Assembly: GCA_022394755.1 (NCBI GenBank) | Contig: JAGFCA010000002.1 | Span: 1 to 41,491, forward strand | Direction of reading: 5' to 3' | Length of the DNA: 41,491 bases | From: Candidatus Poribacteria bacterium | GTDB taxonomy: Bacteria > Poribacteria > WGA-4E > WGA-3G | In this document: piece by piece, positions 8,381 through 16,668 of the stretch | Numbering within the stretch: the first letter of the stretch is position 1 | Layout of the letters: every line of letters begins with the position of its first letter | Translations under genes and position numbers: made by a program | Notes under the pieces: model-generated | The model's database searches: none | What the model was told of the DNA's origin: nothing | What the model saw: only the letters and a program-made list of their open reading frames with translations

Positions 8381-9328
8381 ATGAATCTTAATTGGCAACA
8401 GCATCCATGGGCAGGAGTATTTCCTGCGACGCTCTGCCCATTCCATTCAGACGAATCAATAGATGAAGACGGATTACGTAAATATATGCAGGAGCTTGCT
8501 GAAGTAGACGGCATAAAAGGTGTTGTTTGTAACGGCCACACAGGTGAAATCATGTCTCTCCGTTTACATGAACGGCAGCGTGTGACCCAAATTACCGCCG
8601 AAGCCGTTGGAGACAAGGTAAAAGTGGTTTCAGGTGTGAGTGCTGAAGGAAGTCTACCAGCAATTGATGATGCACTCGCGGCAAAGGAAGCAGGTGCAGA
8701 CGCTATTTTATTAATGCCAGCACATCATTGGTTACGGTTTGGACGTACACCAGAAACAGCAGTTGGCTACTTTCAAGACGTTGCCGAAGGGGCTGATATA
8801 CCTATCATTGTACATCAGTATCCCGCATGGACAAAAGCAGGATATAGCCTTGAAGAGATGTTAGAGATGGCTAAAATCCCACAAGTTGTCTGTATTAAGA
8901 TGGGAACACGTGATATGGCACGGTGGCGGTGGGACTACGAACAATTAAGAGAGGCAGCACCACATATCCCTATTCTTACCTGTCATGATGAATACTTACT
9001 TGCATCCTTATTAGAAGGGAGTGATGGCGCACTTATAGGATTTGCAGGGTTTGTACCAGAATTGATGGTCGCTGTTGTCCATGCAGCACTAAATAACGAC
9101 CTAATTGGAGCAAGAAAAGCACGCAATCAAGTAGATACATTGGCTCGAATTGTATATAATTTCGGTGAACCGAGTAGTGACGCTCATCAACGTATGAAGT
9201 GTGCCAGATGGTTAATGGGTAGATTCCCATCTATGACTATGCGTCGACCGCTACGCCAATTATCCGCCGACGAAATCAACAAAATACGTACTGAACTTGA
9301 GGAAGTCGGCTATCAGTGCATAAATTAG
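8381..9328 (+). CDS. DHDPS/N-acetylneuraminate lyase family aldolase
   Basis: 315 aa TIM barrel. Family marks are GVFPATLCPF at the N-terminus, GVVCNGHTGEIMSL (the GTTGE-type loop), HQYPAWTKAG (position of the catalytic Tyr, Tyr147) and PQVVCIKMGTRD with the Schiff-base Lys173. Members split or condense 2-oxo acids. The substrate loop differs from lysine-pathway DapA (HQYP replaces YNxP), and the neighbours are sugar-type dehydrogenases, so a catabolic 2-keto-3-deoxy-sugar-acid type aldolase is more likely than lysine synthesis. The ATG at 8381 has GGAGGT 12 nt upstream; a TTG at 8330 would add 17 unlikely residues. Confidence 0.87.
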   Translation: MNLNWQQHPWAGVFPATLCPFHSDESIDEDGLRKYMQELAEVDGIKGVVCNGHTGEIMSLRLHERQRVTQITAEAVGDKVKVVSGVSAEGSLPAIDDALAAKEAGADAILLMPAHHWLRFGRTPETAVGYFQDVAEGADIPIIVHQYPAWTKAGYSLEEMLEMAKIPQVVCIKMGTRDMARWRWDYEQLREAAPHIPILTCHDEYLLASLLEGSDGALIGFAGFVPELMVAVVHAALNNDLIGARKARNQVDTLARIVYNFGEPSSDAHQRMKCARWLMGRFPSMTMRRPLRQLSADEINKIRTELEEVGYQCIN

Positions 9329-9454
9329 AATGGGATGATAGTATAGAGTAGTAGGTATCATCTCCGTCCCTAAACAATTCCTCTAACTACGTTAGATAAC
9401 GTTCATTAACTGCACTTGTGCTTTATCATAATTATTGAACGGAGCAGGTAAAAC

Positions 9455-10666
9455 ATGTCACGATTAAAATATGCCCTTATAGGTCATGGACGGCGTGGTT
9501 CAGCACACCTATCAACAGCAGCTGCCCTCAAAGACACCTTTGAAATCGTTGCAGTTTGTGATGCACATAAAGAATCCGCAGAAAAAGGTGCAGAAAGAAT
9601 CGGTGTAAAGGCTTACACCGATGTCCGTAAACTCATTGACGAAATTGCCCCTGATGTCTGTGATGTGGTCGTACCGGAACCCCTCCATCATGTTGTCTCT
9701 TGTTACCTCTCTCGGCGTGGTATTCCACATAATGTTGAAACAGGTCTTGCACCTACACTCGGTCTGATGGATATGATGATTGCTGACGCTGCAGAAAACG
9801 GTGTAAAACTTCAGACATCAGAAAACTTCCCTTTTGTTCCAGTAGAACAGTTCGTCTGCAAACTTATTGAAGAAAATGTCATTGGTCCTGTCCATAAATG
9901 CTATAGACTTTTTTCCACAACTGGTTATCATGGACTGGCTGCAATACGGTGTCGTATGAATTCCTCCCCCATATCAGTAAGTAGTATAGGACATTCAATG
10001 CAGGTTACCCCTTATGTTGACAGAGCAAAACGTGATTTCAATCAGGAACGTTTAGAATTTTACGCAGTTGATTTCGATAATGGGGGACTCGGCATTGCGA
10101 TGGTCGGTAATAAGAACGGGTGTCTCGGACGGAACAAACTTGTTGGGTTTGAAACATGTGGTGAACGCGGGACAATTATAACAAACGGTAACCAAGGAGC
10201 AAATGGAGGAGAGACTGTCAACGTTTGCACAGACGAAGATATCAAGAATGGTGGCAGGGCGCAGACCTATGAATTCCAAAGAGAATATGGTGACAATAAA
10301 GTTCTACATCGTATATTTGTCGAACTTCCAGAAGCTCTTGGTGGAACAATTGAATGGGTCAATCCTTATCGTGAGACAGGAATATCCGAATCTGGAATTT
10401 CACTTGCGACAATGCTTGACGGCATAGCAACAGCTGTTAGGGAAGATACACAACCACTTTGGACAGGAGAAATGGGTAGGGCCGATAAAGAAATGATTAT
10501 TGCTGCATACCGATCAATTCAGATGAATCGTCAACCTATCCAACTCCCTCTTCAACCTGACACAAACGAAGAGACAGCCTTTGACAAGAATTTTGAAAAA
10601 CAATATGGAGTACATCCACGAGAAAATATTGAGAGAGCATTAGAAGTGAATTTTAAAGCACGTTAA
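9455..10666 (+). CDS. Gfo/Idh/MocA family protein lacking the EKP lysine
   Basis: 403 aa. The N-terminal Rossmann fold (YALIGHGRRGSAHLSTA, then VAVCDAH at the end of beta 2) should bind NAD(P). In this family the loop after beta 5 carries the E-K-P motif with the catalytic Lys; here it reads NVETGLAPTLG, so the lysine is absent. The C-terminal substrate domain has SSIGHSMQVTPY at the usual active-site His region. It is 126 bp after the aldolase and begins three tandem Gfo/Idh/MocA genes. A GGAGCAGGT Shine-Dalgarno precedes the ATG. It may be an oxidoreductase with altered chemistry or a non-redox relative; substrate unknown. Confidence 0.88.
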   Translation: MSRLKYALIGHGRRGSAHLSTAAALKDTFEIVAVCDAHKESAEKGAERIGVKAYTDVRKLIDEIAPDVCDVVVPEPLHHVVSCYLSRRGIPHNVETGLAPTLGLMDMMIADAAENGVKLQTSENFPFVPVEQFVCKLIEENVIGPVHKCYRLFSTTGYHGLAAIRCRMNSSPISVSSIGHSMQVTPYVDRAKRDFNQERLEFYAVDFDNGGLGIAMVGNKNGCLGRNKLVGFETCGERGTIITNGNQGANGGETVNVCTDEDIKNGGRAQTYEFQREYGDNKVLHRIFVELPEALGGTIEWVNPYRETGISESGISLATMLDGIATAVREDTQPLWTGEMGRADKEMIIAAYRSIQMNRQPIQLPLQPDTNEETAFDKNFEKQYGVHPRENIERALEVNFKAR

Positions 10667-10752
10667 TCAATGTATATATAACCAGTTGCACCTTGCAATA
10701 TCAGGGTTATGCAGCTATAGATATGTTTAATAACTAAACAGAAAGAGAAAAT

Positions 10753-11724
10753 ATGAAAGAAATAAAAATTGGTTTTATTGGGTCTGGTGGAAATGCTAAC
10801 GGTCACATGAATCGGTTATCAGAAATGGAAGGAGCAAATATCGTTTCTATATGCGATATTGTAGCTGAAAAAGCACAAAATGCAGCTGAAAAGCACAACG
10901 CTGACCCTTATACTGAATATCGCGAAATGTTAGAACGTGATGATCTTGATGCGATATATTTAAGCTTACCTGTATTTGTCCATGGACAACCTGAATTGGA
11001 TGTCATTGAACGAGGACTACCGTTCTTCGTTGAAAAACCGGTTGCAATAAATATCGATATTGCCCGTGAAGTAGAAGCTGCAGTAACAAAAGCAGACCTC
11101 ATCACTTGTGTTGGCTATCAACTGCGGTATCTCGGTTCAACACGAATAGCTGAATCAATCCTAAAAGACTCAACAATTAACATGGTTATCGGAAAATATT
11201 GGTGTGGAAGTGGTCGTGGAAACCCTGATGGATGGTTGCGCCAAATGAATAAATCTGGTGGACAATTGGTTGAACAGGCAACACATACAATTGATATGAT
11301 GCGGAATCTTGCTGGAGAAGTTGATTCTGTCTACGCAATGCAGGCAAACCGTACGTTGAATGAAATCGATTGTCCTGACAGCAACAGTGTTTCACTGCAA
11401 TTTAGTAGCGGAGCTATCGGTTCACTCACAGCGGCTTGGGCTTATGCTGGTGGTTGGGAAAACACAAACGTTCTTGATATCCTTTATGATGGTGAATTGA
11501 TAAATTGGAGTCCAGGAAGGGTTTCAGTTCAAGAAGATGGTAATTGGGTAGATAAAAACGAACCCGGACCAACTATTGATGATGTTTTCGTAAACGCTGT
11601 ACGTAGTGGTGACAAATCTGAGATATTGAGTCCATACACGGATGCAGTAAAGTCGTTGGAAATATCCTTGGCAGCAAACTTGTCTGCAGAACAAAATAAA
11701 CCGATAGATATATCTTCTTTGTAG
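10753..11724 (+). CDS. Gfo/Idh/MocA family oxidoreductase
   Basis: 323 aa. The dinucleotide-binding start is IGFIGSGGNANGHMNRL with VSICD after beta 2. The motif FVEKPVAI supplies the expected catalytic Lys, and GGQLVEQATHTIDMMRNLAG matches the active-site His/Asp helix of sugar and inositol dehydrogenases. It would oxidise or reduce a polyol, sugar or sugar acid with NAD(P). It follows the previous homologue by 86 bp. Only a weak purine-rich Shine-Dalgarno precedes the ATG. The substrate cannot be told from sequence. Confidence 0.92.
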   Translation: MKEIKIGFIGSGGNANGHMNRLSEMEGANIVSICDIVAEKAQNAAEKHNADPYTEYREMLERDDLDAIYLSLPVFVHGQPELDVIERGLPFFVEKPVAINIDIAREVEAAVTKADLITCVGYQLRYLGSTRIAESILKDSTINMVIGKYWCGSGRGNPDGWLRQMNKSGGQLVEQATHTIDMMRNLAGEVDSVYAMQANRTLNEIDCPDSNSVSLQFSSGAIGSLTAAWAYAGGWENTNVLDILYDGELINWSPGRVSVQEDGNWVDKNEPGPTIDDVFVNAVRSGDKSEILSPYTDAVKSLEISLAANLSAEQNKPIDISSL

Positions 11725-11781
11725 ATGAATTAGTATTCTACACATATATTTACAACTAATCACCTAAACCAGGGTAAAAGC

Positions 11782-12762
11782 ATGGATAAGAAATATCGTG
11801 TCGCAATAGTCGGATGTGGTGGTATCTCAAACGCGCATGGAAACGCATGGCGTAATGTGCCAGAAATCGAAATTGTTGGGGCATGTGATGAGAAATTTGA
11901 AGCTTTATCACGCTTCGCTACAGAATATAATGTTGAGAATACCTATAACGACCTGCGTCAAATGCTCGAAAAGCAAAATCCTGAGATCCTTGTAATTGCT
12001 ACATGGCCCTCAAGCCACCTCAAAAATGTTCTTGAGGCAGTTCGATCTGGCGTTAAAGGAATCCTCGTTGAAAAGCCGATTACTGTTACCACATCACAAC
12101 TTGAGCAGATGATTCAGGTAACAGAGAATGCTGACATCATTCTGATGGAAGCTTTTATGTACCGACACCATCCACTAACTTTAGCAGTAAAAGAGAAAAT
12201 AGAGGAGGGAGCAATTGGGGATGTTAGGTATGCACGCTCCACTTTTTCCACTGGACTCACAGATCGAACAAATTGGCGGTTAAAAGGTGATCTTGGTGGT
12301 GGGGCAGTCATGGATTTAGGGTGTTATTGCATTAATATCATTCGCTATGTTATTGGTCAAGAACCCCAATCGGCATGGGCAACTGGTAAATATGAACCGG
12401 TTAACAATGTCTGGGAAACATTGATCGGAACTTTAGATTTTGGGGATGGTATTACAGGTCAGTTTGACTGTAGTTTTGGGTGGACCTGGCGTGAAAATTA
12501 TGAAGTTACGGGTACCAAAGGAACTATTTTTGTTGGGAGTGCATGGGGAAACAGTGAAGGAGAATCACAATTCACTGTAAATGGAGAAACTGTCACTGTC
12601 TCCGGTGTAAATCCCTATGCAGCGGAAATATTGAACCTGTGTGAAGCAGTTGAAAACGGTACTCCTCTCCGACTACCAGTATCAGATTCATTAGCCAATA
12701 TGCAGGTTATTGACGCATTACACGAATCCGCTCATACCGGACAACGAATTCAGATTCCATAG
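11782..12762 (+). CDS. Gfo/Idh/MocA family oxidoreductase (dihydrodiol/GFOR-like)
   Basis: 326 aa. It has VAIVGCGGISNAHGNAW (dinucleotide loop), LVEKPITV (catalytic Lys) and GGGAVMDLGCYCINIIRYV. The DLGCYCIN form is typical of the glucose-fructose oxidoreductase and dihydrodiol-dehydrogenase branch. It is 57 bp after the previous homologue and last in the plus-strand group, followed by a long palindrome. AGGG lies 8 nt before the ATG. Confidence 0.92.
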   Translation: MDKKYRVAIVGCGGISNAHGNAWRNVPEIEIVGACDEKFEALSRFATEYNVENTYNDLRQMLEKQNPEILVIATWPSSHLKNVLEAVRSGVKGILVEKPITVTTSQLEQMIQVTENADIILMEAFMYRHHPLTLAVKEKIEEGAIGDVRYARSTFSTGLTDRTNWRLKGDLGGGAVMDLGCYCINIIRYVIGQEPQSAWATGKYEPVNNVWETLIGTLDFGDGITGQFDCSFGWTWRENYEVTGTKGTIFVGSAWGNSEGESQFTVNGETVTVSGVNPYAAEILNLCEAVENGTPLRLPVSDSLANMQVIDALHESAHTGQRIQIP

Positions 12763-12838
12763 TAGATTAGGTATTAAGTAACCTTAATAAGCCATCATAT
12801 TTCGTAATAGGATCTTGTTAGGAGAGATTCCTATTCCC

Positions 12839-12874
12839 AATTTATACCATTTTCAATTGAAAATGGTATAAATT
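12839..12874. repeat. 36-bp perfect palindrome, probable bidirectional terminator
   Basis: Two 18-nt arms meet with no spacer; the left arm is AATTTATACCATTTTCAA and the right arm is its exact reverse complement. It sits between the convergent ends of the Gfo/Idh/MocA group (12762) and the minus-strand gene at 12934. The GC content is low and there is no clear T-run, so it could equally be a small mobile hairpin. It shares TACCATT/AATGGTA with the ends of the element at 31048-31176. Confidence 0.6.
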
Positions 12875-12933
12875 CACTCCCACGTAAACAATCAAGAACA
12901 TAATAGAAACACTAAACAAGAACTATCATATTT

Positions 12934-13530
12934 TCACTCTACTATTCCTTCAGCATCCTTCCGCATCTGATCAATTATAATTTGCAGTTCTGGATGGTCT
13001 TTCACATTTGCCTCATACGACTTAATCATCTGTTGTATACCATCTTTTGAAGTTGTAAAAAAGTGAGGACGTCCGTTTGTAACCGATTTAATATCTGACA
13101 TCATCCACTGTATGTCTTTTTCAGTTATACCATCATCAGATTTCGCATCTACAGTTGCATTTTCCGATTGTTTCACTTGAGGTCTTGATGTCAACACCTG
13201 TGGAACAGCCGGGGTAGAGGACTGTAGAGACTCAGTAAAAACAGGTGCTTCTGTAGGGGTATCGCCATTTTCTGGTTCAGGATTATCCAGATCGTCCAAA
13301 TCCTTTGATTTATCCACTTTCACATTAACTCCACCAGCATTCTCGGCATTAATGTTATTAACAGAGGTATCCTCACGTATAGTTCCTTTAGGTTCCTTGT
13401 AAACTTTTATAGGTTCTGAATGCTTACTCTGTTGATGTCTTTCATAAAGTGTCAACACTGTAACTGCCATGAAAAGACCAATAAAGCAAATTAACATATA
13501 TGGGGAGAATAGGATTTTCTTTAACATCAT
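12934..13530 (-). CDS. TM-anchored low-complexity protein, function unknown
   Basis: 198 aa. There is one TM helix at residues 9-28 (YMLICFIGLFMAVTVLTLYE), then about 100 residues of polar, Pro/Asp/Glu/Thr-rich linker, and then a compact helical C-terminus (residues 135-198) with ITEKDIQWMMSDIKSV and LQIIIDQMRKDAE. It was not recognised as a known family. The layout (N-terminal anchor, disordered linker, small C-terminal domain) recurs at 32315 and 34585. Two tandem ATGs (13530 and 13527) follow AAAGGAG; the second has the better spacing. Confidence 0.7.
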   Translation of the reverse strand: MMLKKILFSPYMLICFIGLFMAVTVLTLYERHQQSKHSEPIKVYKEPKGTIREDTSVNNINAENAGGVNVKVDKSKDLDDLDNPEPENGDTPTEAPVFTESLQSSTPAVPQVLTSRPQVKQSENATVDAKSDDGITEKDIQWMMSDIKSVTNGRPHFFTTSKDGIQQMIKSYEANVKDHPELQIIIDQMRKDAEGIVE

Positions 13531-13552
13531 CAAACTCCTTTGATATTAAGTA

Positions 13553-13579
13553 ATATGCGTTTCATAAAGAGACGCATAT
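13553..13579 (-). terminator. Strong intergenic hairpin
   Basis: An 11-bp stem (plus strand ATATGCGTTTC / GAGACGCATAT, one T-G wobble) with the 5-nt loop ATAAA. It lies 11 nt past the stop of the small protein at 13591 and just before the Shine-Dalgarno of the gene at 13530. There is no T-run, so it may attenuate or process the transcript instead of ending it outright. Confidence 0.45.
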
Positions 13580-13590
13580 CAACCTAATAA

Positions 13591-13936
13591 TTATTCGGTA
13601 CCTAATATACTTTCAATAAATTCTACTATGACAGACCAAATATACCACCACGATCCTATGTATTTCCATTCCCCATCTTCTTTTTTATAATATGTAGAAG
13701 CATGATGAAAAGAATGTATAGTACCATCGCTATCTTTAACATTTACTCGATAATATACTGTCTTATATGTGGCATCTTCCTCTGCCGCTCCTCCGTGTGA
13801 AGATAAGAAATAGTCGAACTCACCCTGAGAGTTATAAAATGAATCATAGTATACCTTATAGGTTTCTTCCTGTGCTAATACAGATAATGACATGAACACC
13901 ATGACACTTAATGTAATTACAAACCATTTTTTTCAT
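13591..13936 (-). CDS. Small secreted protein, frameshifted in the signal peptide
   Basis: The uninterrupted frame (from an ATG at 13902) gives 103 aa: MVFMSLSVLAQEETYKVYYD onwards, with aromatic-rich segments and a C-terminal GEWKYIGSWWYIWS. Reading upstream in the same frame gives KKWFVITLSVMVFMSLSVLA, a textbook signal peptide, but its ATG at 13936 is out of frame by one base because the run after ATG has seven A (13927-13933) where six would join the two parts. A Shine-Dalgarno-like AAAGG lies upstream of 13936. The gene is therefore either truncated at the front, slippage-controlled, or a sequencing error. Family not recognised. Confidence 0.6.
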
Positions 13937-14125
13937 TAAGACAACATCCTTTTGTTAAAAGTTATAAATATCTTAATAATGATTTAGAATGTGAATTAAT
14001 GGTGCGAGAACCAGTAATTCACGTAGAGAAATTATTGAGACTGCACCATCAATAGTTTCTATTCTAACATATATTAAAAAATGCAATCTATTTCTCGGCT
14101 ATTTGACTATTGAGGATTTAAATGG

Positions 14126-14154
14126 TTGAAGAAACCCTCTACTAACTGTATAAT
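14126..14154 (+). promoter_or_regulatory. Sigma70-type promoter of the VWA protein
   Basis: TTGAAG (14126-14131), 17 bp, TATAAT (14149-14154). The start would be near 14161, with a leader of about 83 nt. The rest of the 13937-14244 gap is AT-rich and I see nothing else in it. Confidence 0.65.
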
Positions 14155-14244
14155 ATAAAAAACGCACAATATTAATACATACACTGTCATAATACAAAAC
14201 ATCTCAATTCATAGTATCTGTTTTTATCAAGGTAAAATACACTT

Positions 14245-16569
14245 ATGTTTGAAAAACTTATGAAGTACCCGATAGACGTCTTTCGGGAAGGTGATTTCTC
14301 GTTCGGTGTTCCAATCCCGGGGCTTCTTATTTTTGTGCTGATGGTTGGTCTTGTCGCAGCCACCATCTGGGCATATCGGAGTACCAAGGGCAGAACAGGT
14401 CGTTTTTTCCATGGATTCCTAATTGTTCTCCGCACACTTGTATTGTGTTTCATCGCTTTCTGTCTACTCAAACCCTTTCTTACTATTTACCAAAACAACC
14501 CTGATGATTCATACCTTTTGGTCATGGTAGATCGTTCCAAAAGCATGCAGATTACCGATAGTGATGACGGTACATCTCGATTAGACCAAGCGAACCAACT
14601 TCTATTCGGTGAAAATCCTGAAGTAAGTGAAGGTCTTATTGACAAGTTAAACGCCAATCAATTTAAGACACGCCTCTTCTCATTTGATACTGATACGAAA
14701 CGAATTCCTGAGGAAATTCTAACAGATGCAGAAGGTGAAAATACTAACATCCCTAACGCCATAACTGAAGCATTAGAGGATATGCAAGGGGTGCCATTAT
14801 CCGGTATTGTCCTTTTTACAGATGGTGTTGATCGGAGCGGTATAGATATTCAGAAACCTGCAATGCAAGCGAGAGAAAGAAAAGTGCCAATTCATACTGT
14901 TGGTATTGGATCTGAAACAGGTATCGCTGATATTGAATTAGTCAAAGTAGATGTCCCTCGTTCTGCAGAAGAAGATTTCCCTGTAGAAATATCAGCAACA
15001 GTAAGACGTACAGATAACACACAAAAAAAAGCAACACTCCAACTCACTGAAAATGGTCGAGTTCTAAAAACACTACCAATAACACTAAATAACGAAACTG
15101 TCCGGATACCACTAAAATTTACACCCCGTCAACCAGGTACCCATAAATATAAAGTCCAAGTTCTACCTGAAGTAGATGAAGCAATTCCACAAAACAATAC
15201 CAAAACCTTTATACTAAAAGTAATACCTACAAAACGGGTAAAAGTGCTCTTTGTCTCCAGACCCTATTGGGGATTTAAATTCATTAAACGTGCACTACAA
15301 GATGATCCCAATATCGTTCTAACTGATCGTTATATTACCAGTGATCAAAGTTTCGGTGGTACACAAGGTGGTGCAGATGAAAAGTTCAATTTCTATCCTG
15401 ATTCAAAGGAAATCCTCTTCAACTTTGATGCCATCATATTCGGAAATATTGATGCTTCTAATTTCACTGAACAACAACTTGAGGATACAGTAGAATTCGT
15501 GCGTACACGTGGCGGAGGTTTTCTAATGTTAGGGGGAACCCATTCTTTAGGCAACTCTGATATTGCAAAATCATTTTTGAATACACCCATCGCAGAATTA
15601 TTACCTGTTGAGATAGAATTAGGAGACCCACCTGAAAAAGTTCCATTAAACCTCGCTCCTTCTGAAGTGCCTACACCTAAGATGTTTAAATTCAAATTGA
15701 CAACTGAAGGAAAAACTGATCCATTAATGGAATTGGTAGATAATTCCACAGAAAACTTAGAACGATGGCAAAAAATGCCTGAACTGTACGGTTATAGCAA
15801 AGTAAAACGTGCAAAAGCAGGGGCAACTATTCTTGCTGAACATCCAACAGATAAAAATGAATTTGGAAACCGTATCCTTATGGCAACCCATAATTACAAC
15901 GCTGGACGGGTAATGGTTTTCACGCCTAACGACTCATATAGATGGCAAACTGCTTTAGATAGTAAAGATGATAGCAATGAACGTTTTTGGCGTCAGGTGG
16001 CAAAATGGTTAACAACCGCACCACAATCCTCTCTTAAACTTGATATACCCAAGACTGAATACACATTAAAGGAGCCTGTTGTCATTGAAGTAACTGCTAT
16101 GGATAAAAACTTTGCTTTAACCAATAAAGCGAAAATACGTGCTATTGTTGTTGACGAATCTGACACACGGAAAGAGCTTCAACTTGAGCAAGTTTTAGGG
16201 AAAGATGGACTATATACCGCTCGATTCATACCTAATCGAAAGGGAGATTATACTGTAACAGCAACCGGATCTCTTGCTGGGGAAGACCTCGGGAAACAAC
16301 AAGCACTGTTTGAGGTGAAACCATCTTTTGCTGAATTTAGCGATGCAGCCCTTAATAGTTCTCTATTATCAAATCTTGCGAGTATGACCGGTGGAAAATA
16401 CTATTCTACCGAAGAAGCACCTCAATTAGTAAATCAAATCTCTCTTGTTGAGAGTGCCACGTCAGAAATAACGGATGTGGATATTTGGGATCTACCGCTA
16501 ATCTTCGGTCTAATCCTTCTTTTACTCGGTCTGGAGTGGTTTTTACGTAAACGCGGTGGTTTAGTATAA
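14245..16569 (+). CDS. Membrane VWA protein with GATase-1-like domain
   Basis: 774 aa. Two TM helices come first (about 24-45 and 57-80), then a von Willebrand A domain with the MIDAS motif D96-R-S-K-S100 and FTDGVDRSG further on. An Ig-like beta region follows (220-325), and then a class-I glutamine-amidotransferase-like fold (about 333-460: VKVLFVSRPYWGFKFI, FDAIIFGNIDAS, GGGFLMLGGTHSLGN) that lacks an obvious catalytic Cys. After a further beta domain, a TM helix near 748-765 (LPLIFGLILLLLGLEWFL) ends the protein. Such proteins occur with MoxR ATPases, and a MoxR gene lies 1.5 kb downstream, beyond a sulfatase. A role in periplasmic complex assembly or substrate capture is an inference. 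Confidence 0.85.
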   Translation: MFEKLMKYPIDVFREGDFSFGVPIPGLLIFVLMVGLVAATIWAYRSTKGRTGRFFHGFLIVLRTLVLCFIAFCLLKPFLTIYQNNPDDSYLLVMVDRSKSMQITDSDDGTSRLDQANQLLFGENPEVSEGLIDKLNANQFKTRLFSFDTDTKRIPEEILTDAEGENTNIPNAITEALEDMQGVPLSGIVLFTDGVDRSGIDIQKPAMQARERKVPIHTVGIGSETGIADIELVKVDVPRSAEEDFPVEISATVRRTDNTQKKATLQLTENGRVLKTLPITLNNETVRIPLKFTPRQPGTHKYKVQVLPEVDEAIPQNNTKTFILKVIPTKRVKVLFVSRPYWGFKFIKRALQDDPNIVLTDRYITSDQSFGGTQGGADEKFNFYPDSKEILFNFDAIIFGNIDASNFTEQQLEDTVEFVRTRGGGFLMLGGTHSLGNSDIAKSFLNTPIAELLPVEIELGDPPEKVPLNLAPSEVPTPKMFKFKLTTEGKTDPLMELVDNSTENLERWQKMPELYGYSKVKRAKAGATILAEHPTDKNEFGNRILMATHNYNAGRVMVFTPNDSYRWQTALDSKDDSNERFWRQVAKWLTTAPQSSLKLDIPKTEYTLKEPVVIEVTAMDKNFALTNKAKIRAIVVDESDTRKELQLEQVLGKDGLYTARFIPNRKGDYTVTATGSLAGEDLGKQQALFEVKPSFAEFSDAALNSSLLSNLASMTGGKYYSTEEAPQLVNQISLVESATSEITDVDIWDLPLIFGLILLLLGLEWFLRKRGGLV

Positions 16570-16668
16570 TCCTCACAAGTTGTGAAAGCAAATCTAAGGT
16601 TATAAACATTATTTTTATATCATATTCACGTAATTCTTATATAATTTGAATGATTATTGGTAATATTT

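Noticed and set aside
8381..9328. Lysine-pathway dapA
   Set aside because: The substrate loop differs (HQYP) and the neighbours are sugar-type dehydrogenases; only the family call is safe.
9334..9362. GATGATA/TATCATC inverted repeat after the aldolase as a terminator
   Set aside because: Seven-base arms with a 15-nt loop and no T-run; too weak, and the downstream genes appear to be cotranscribed.
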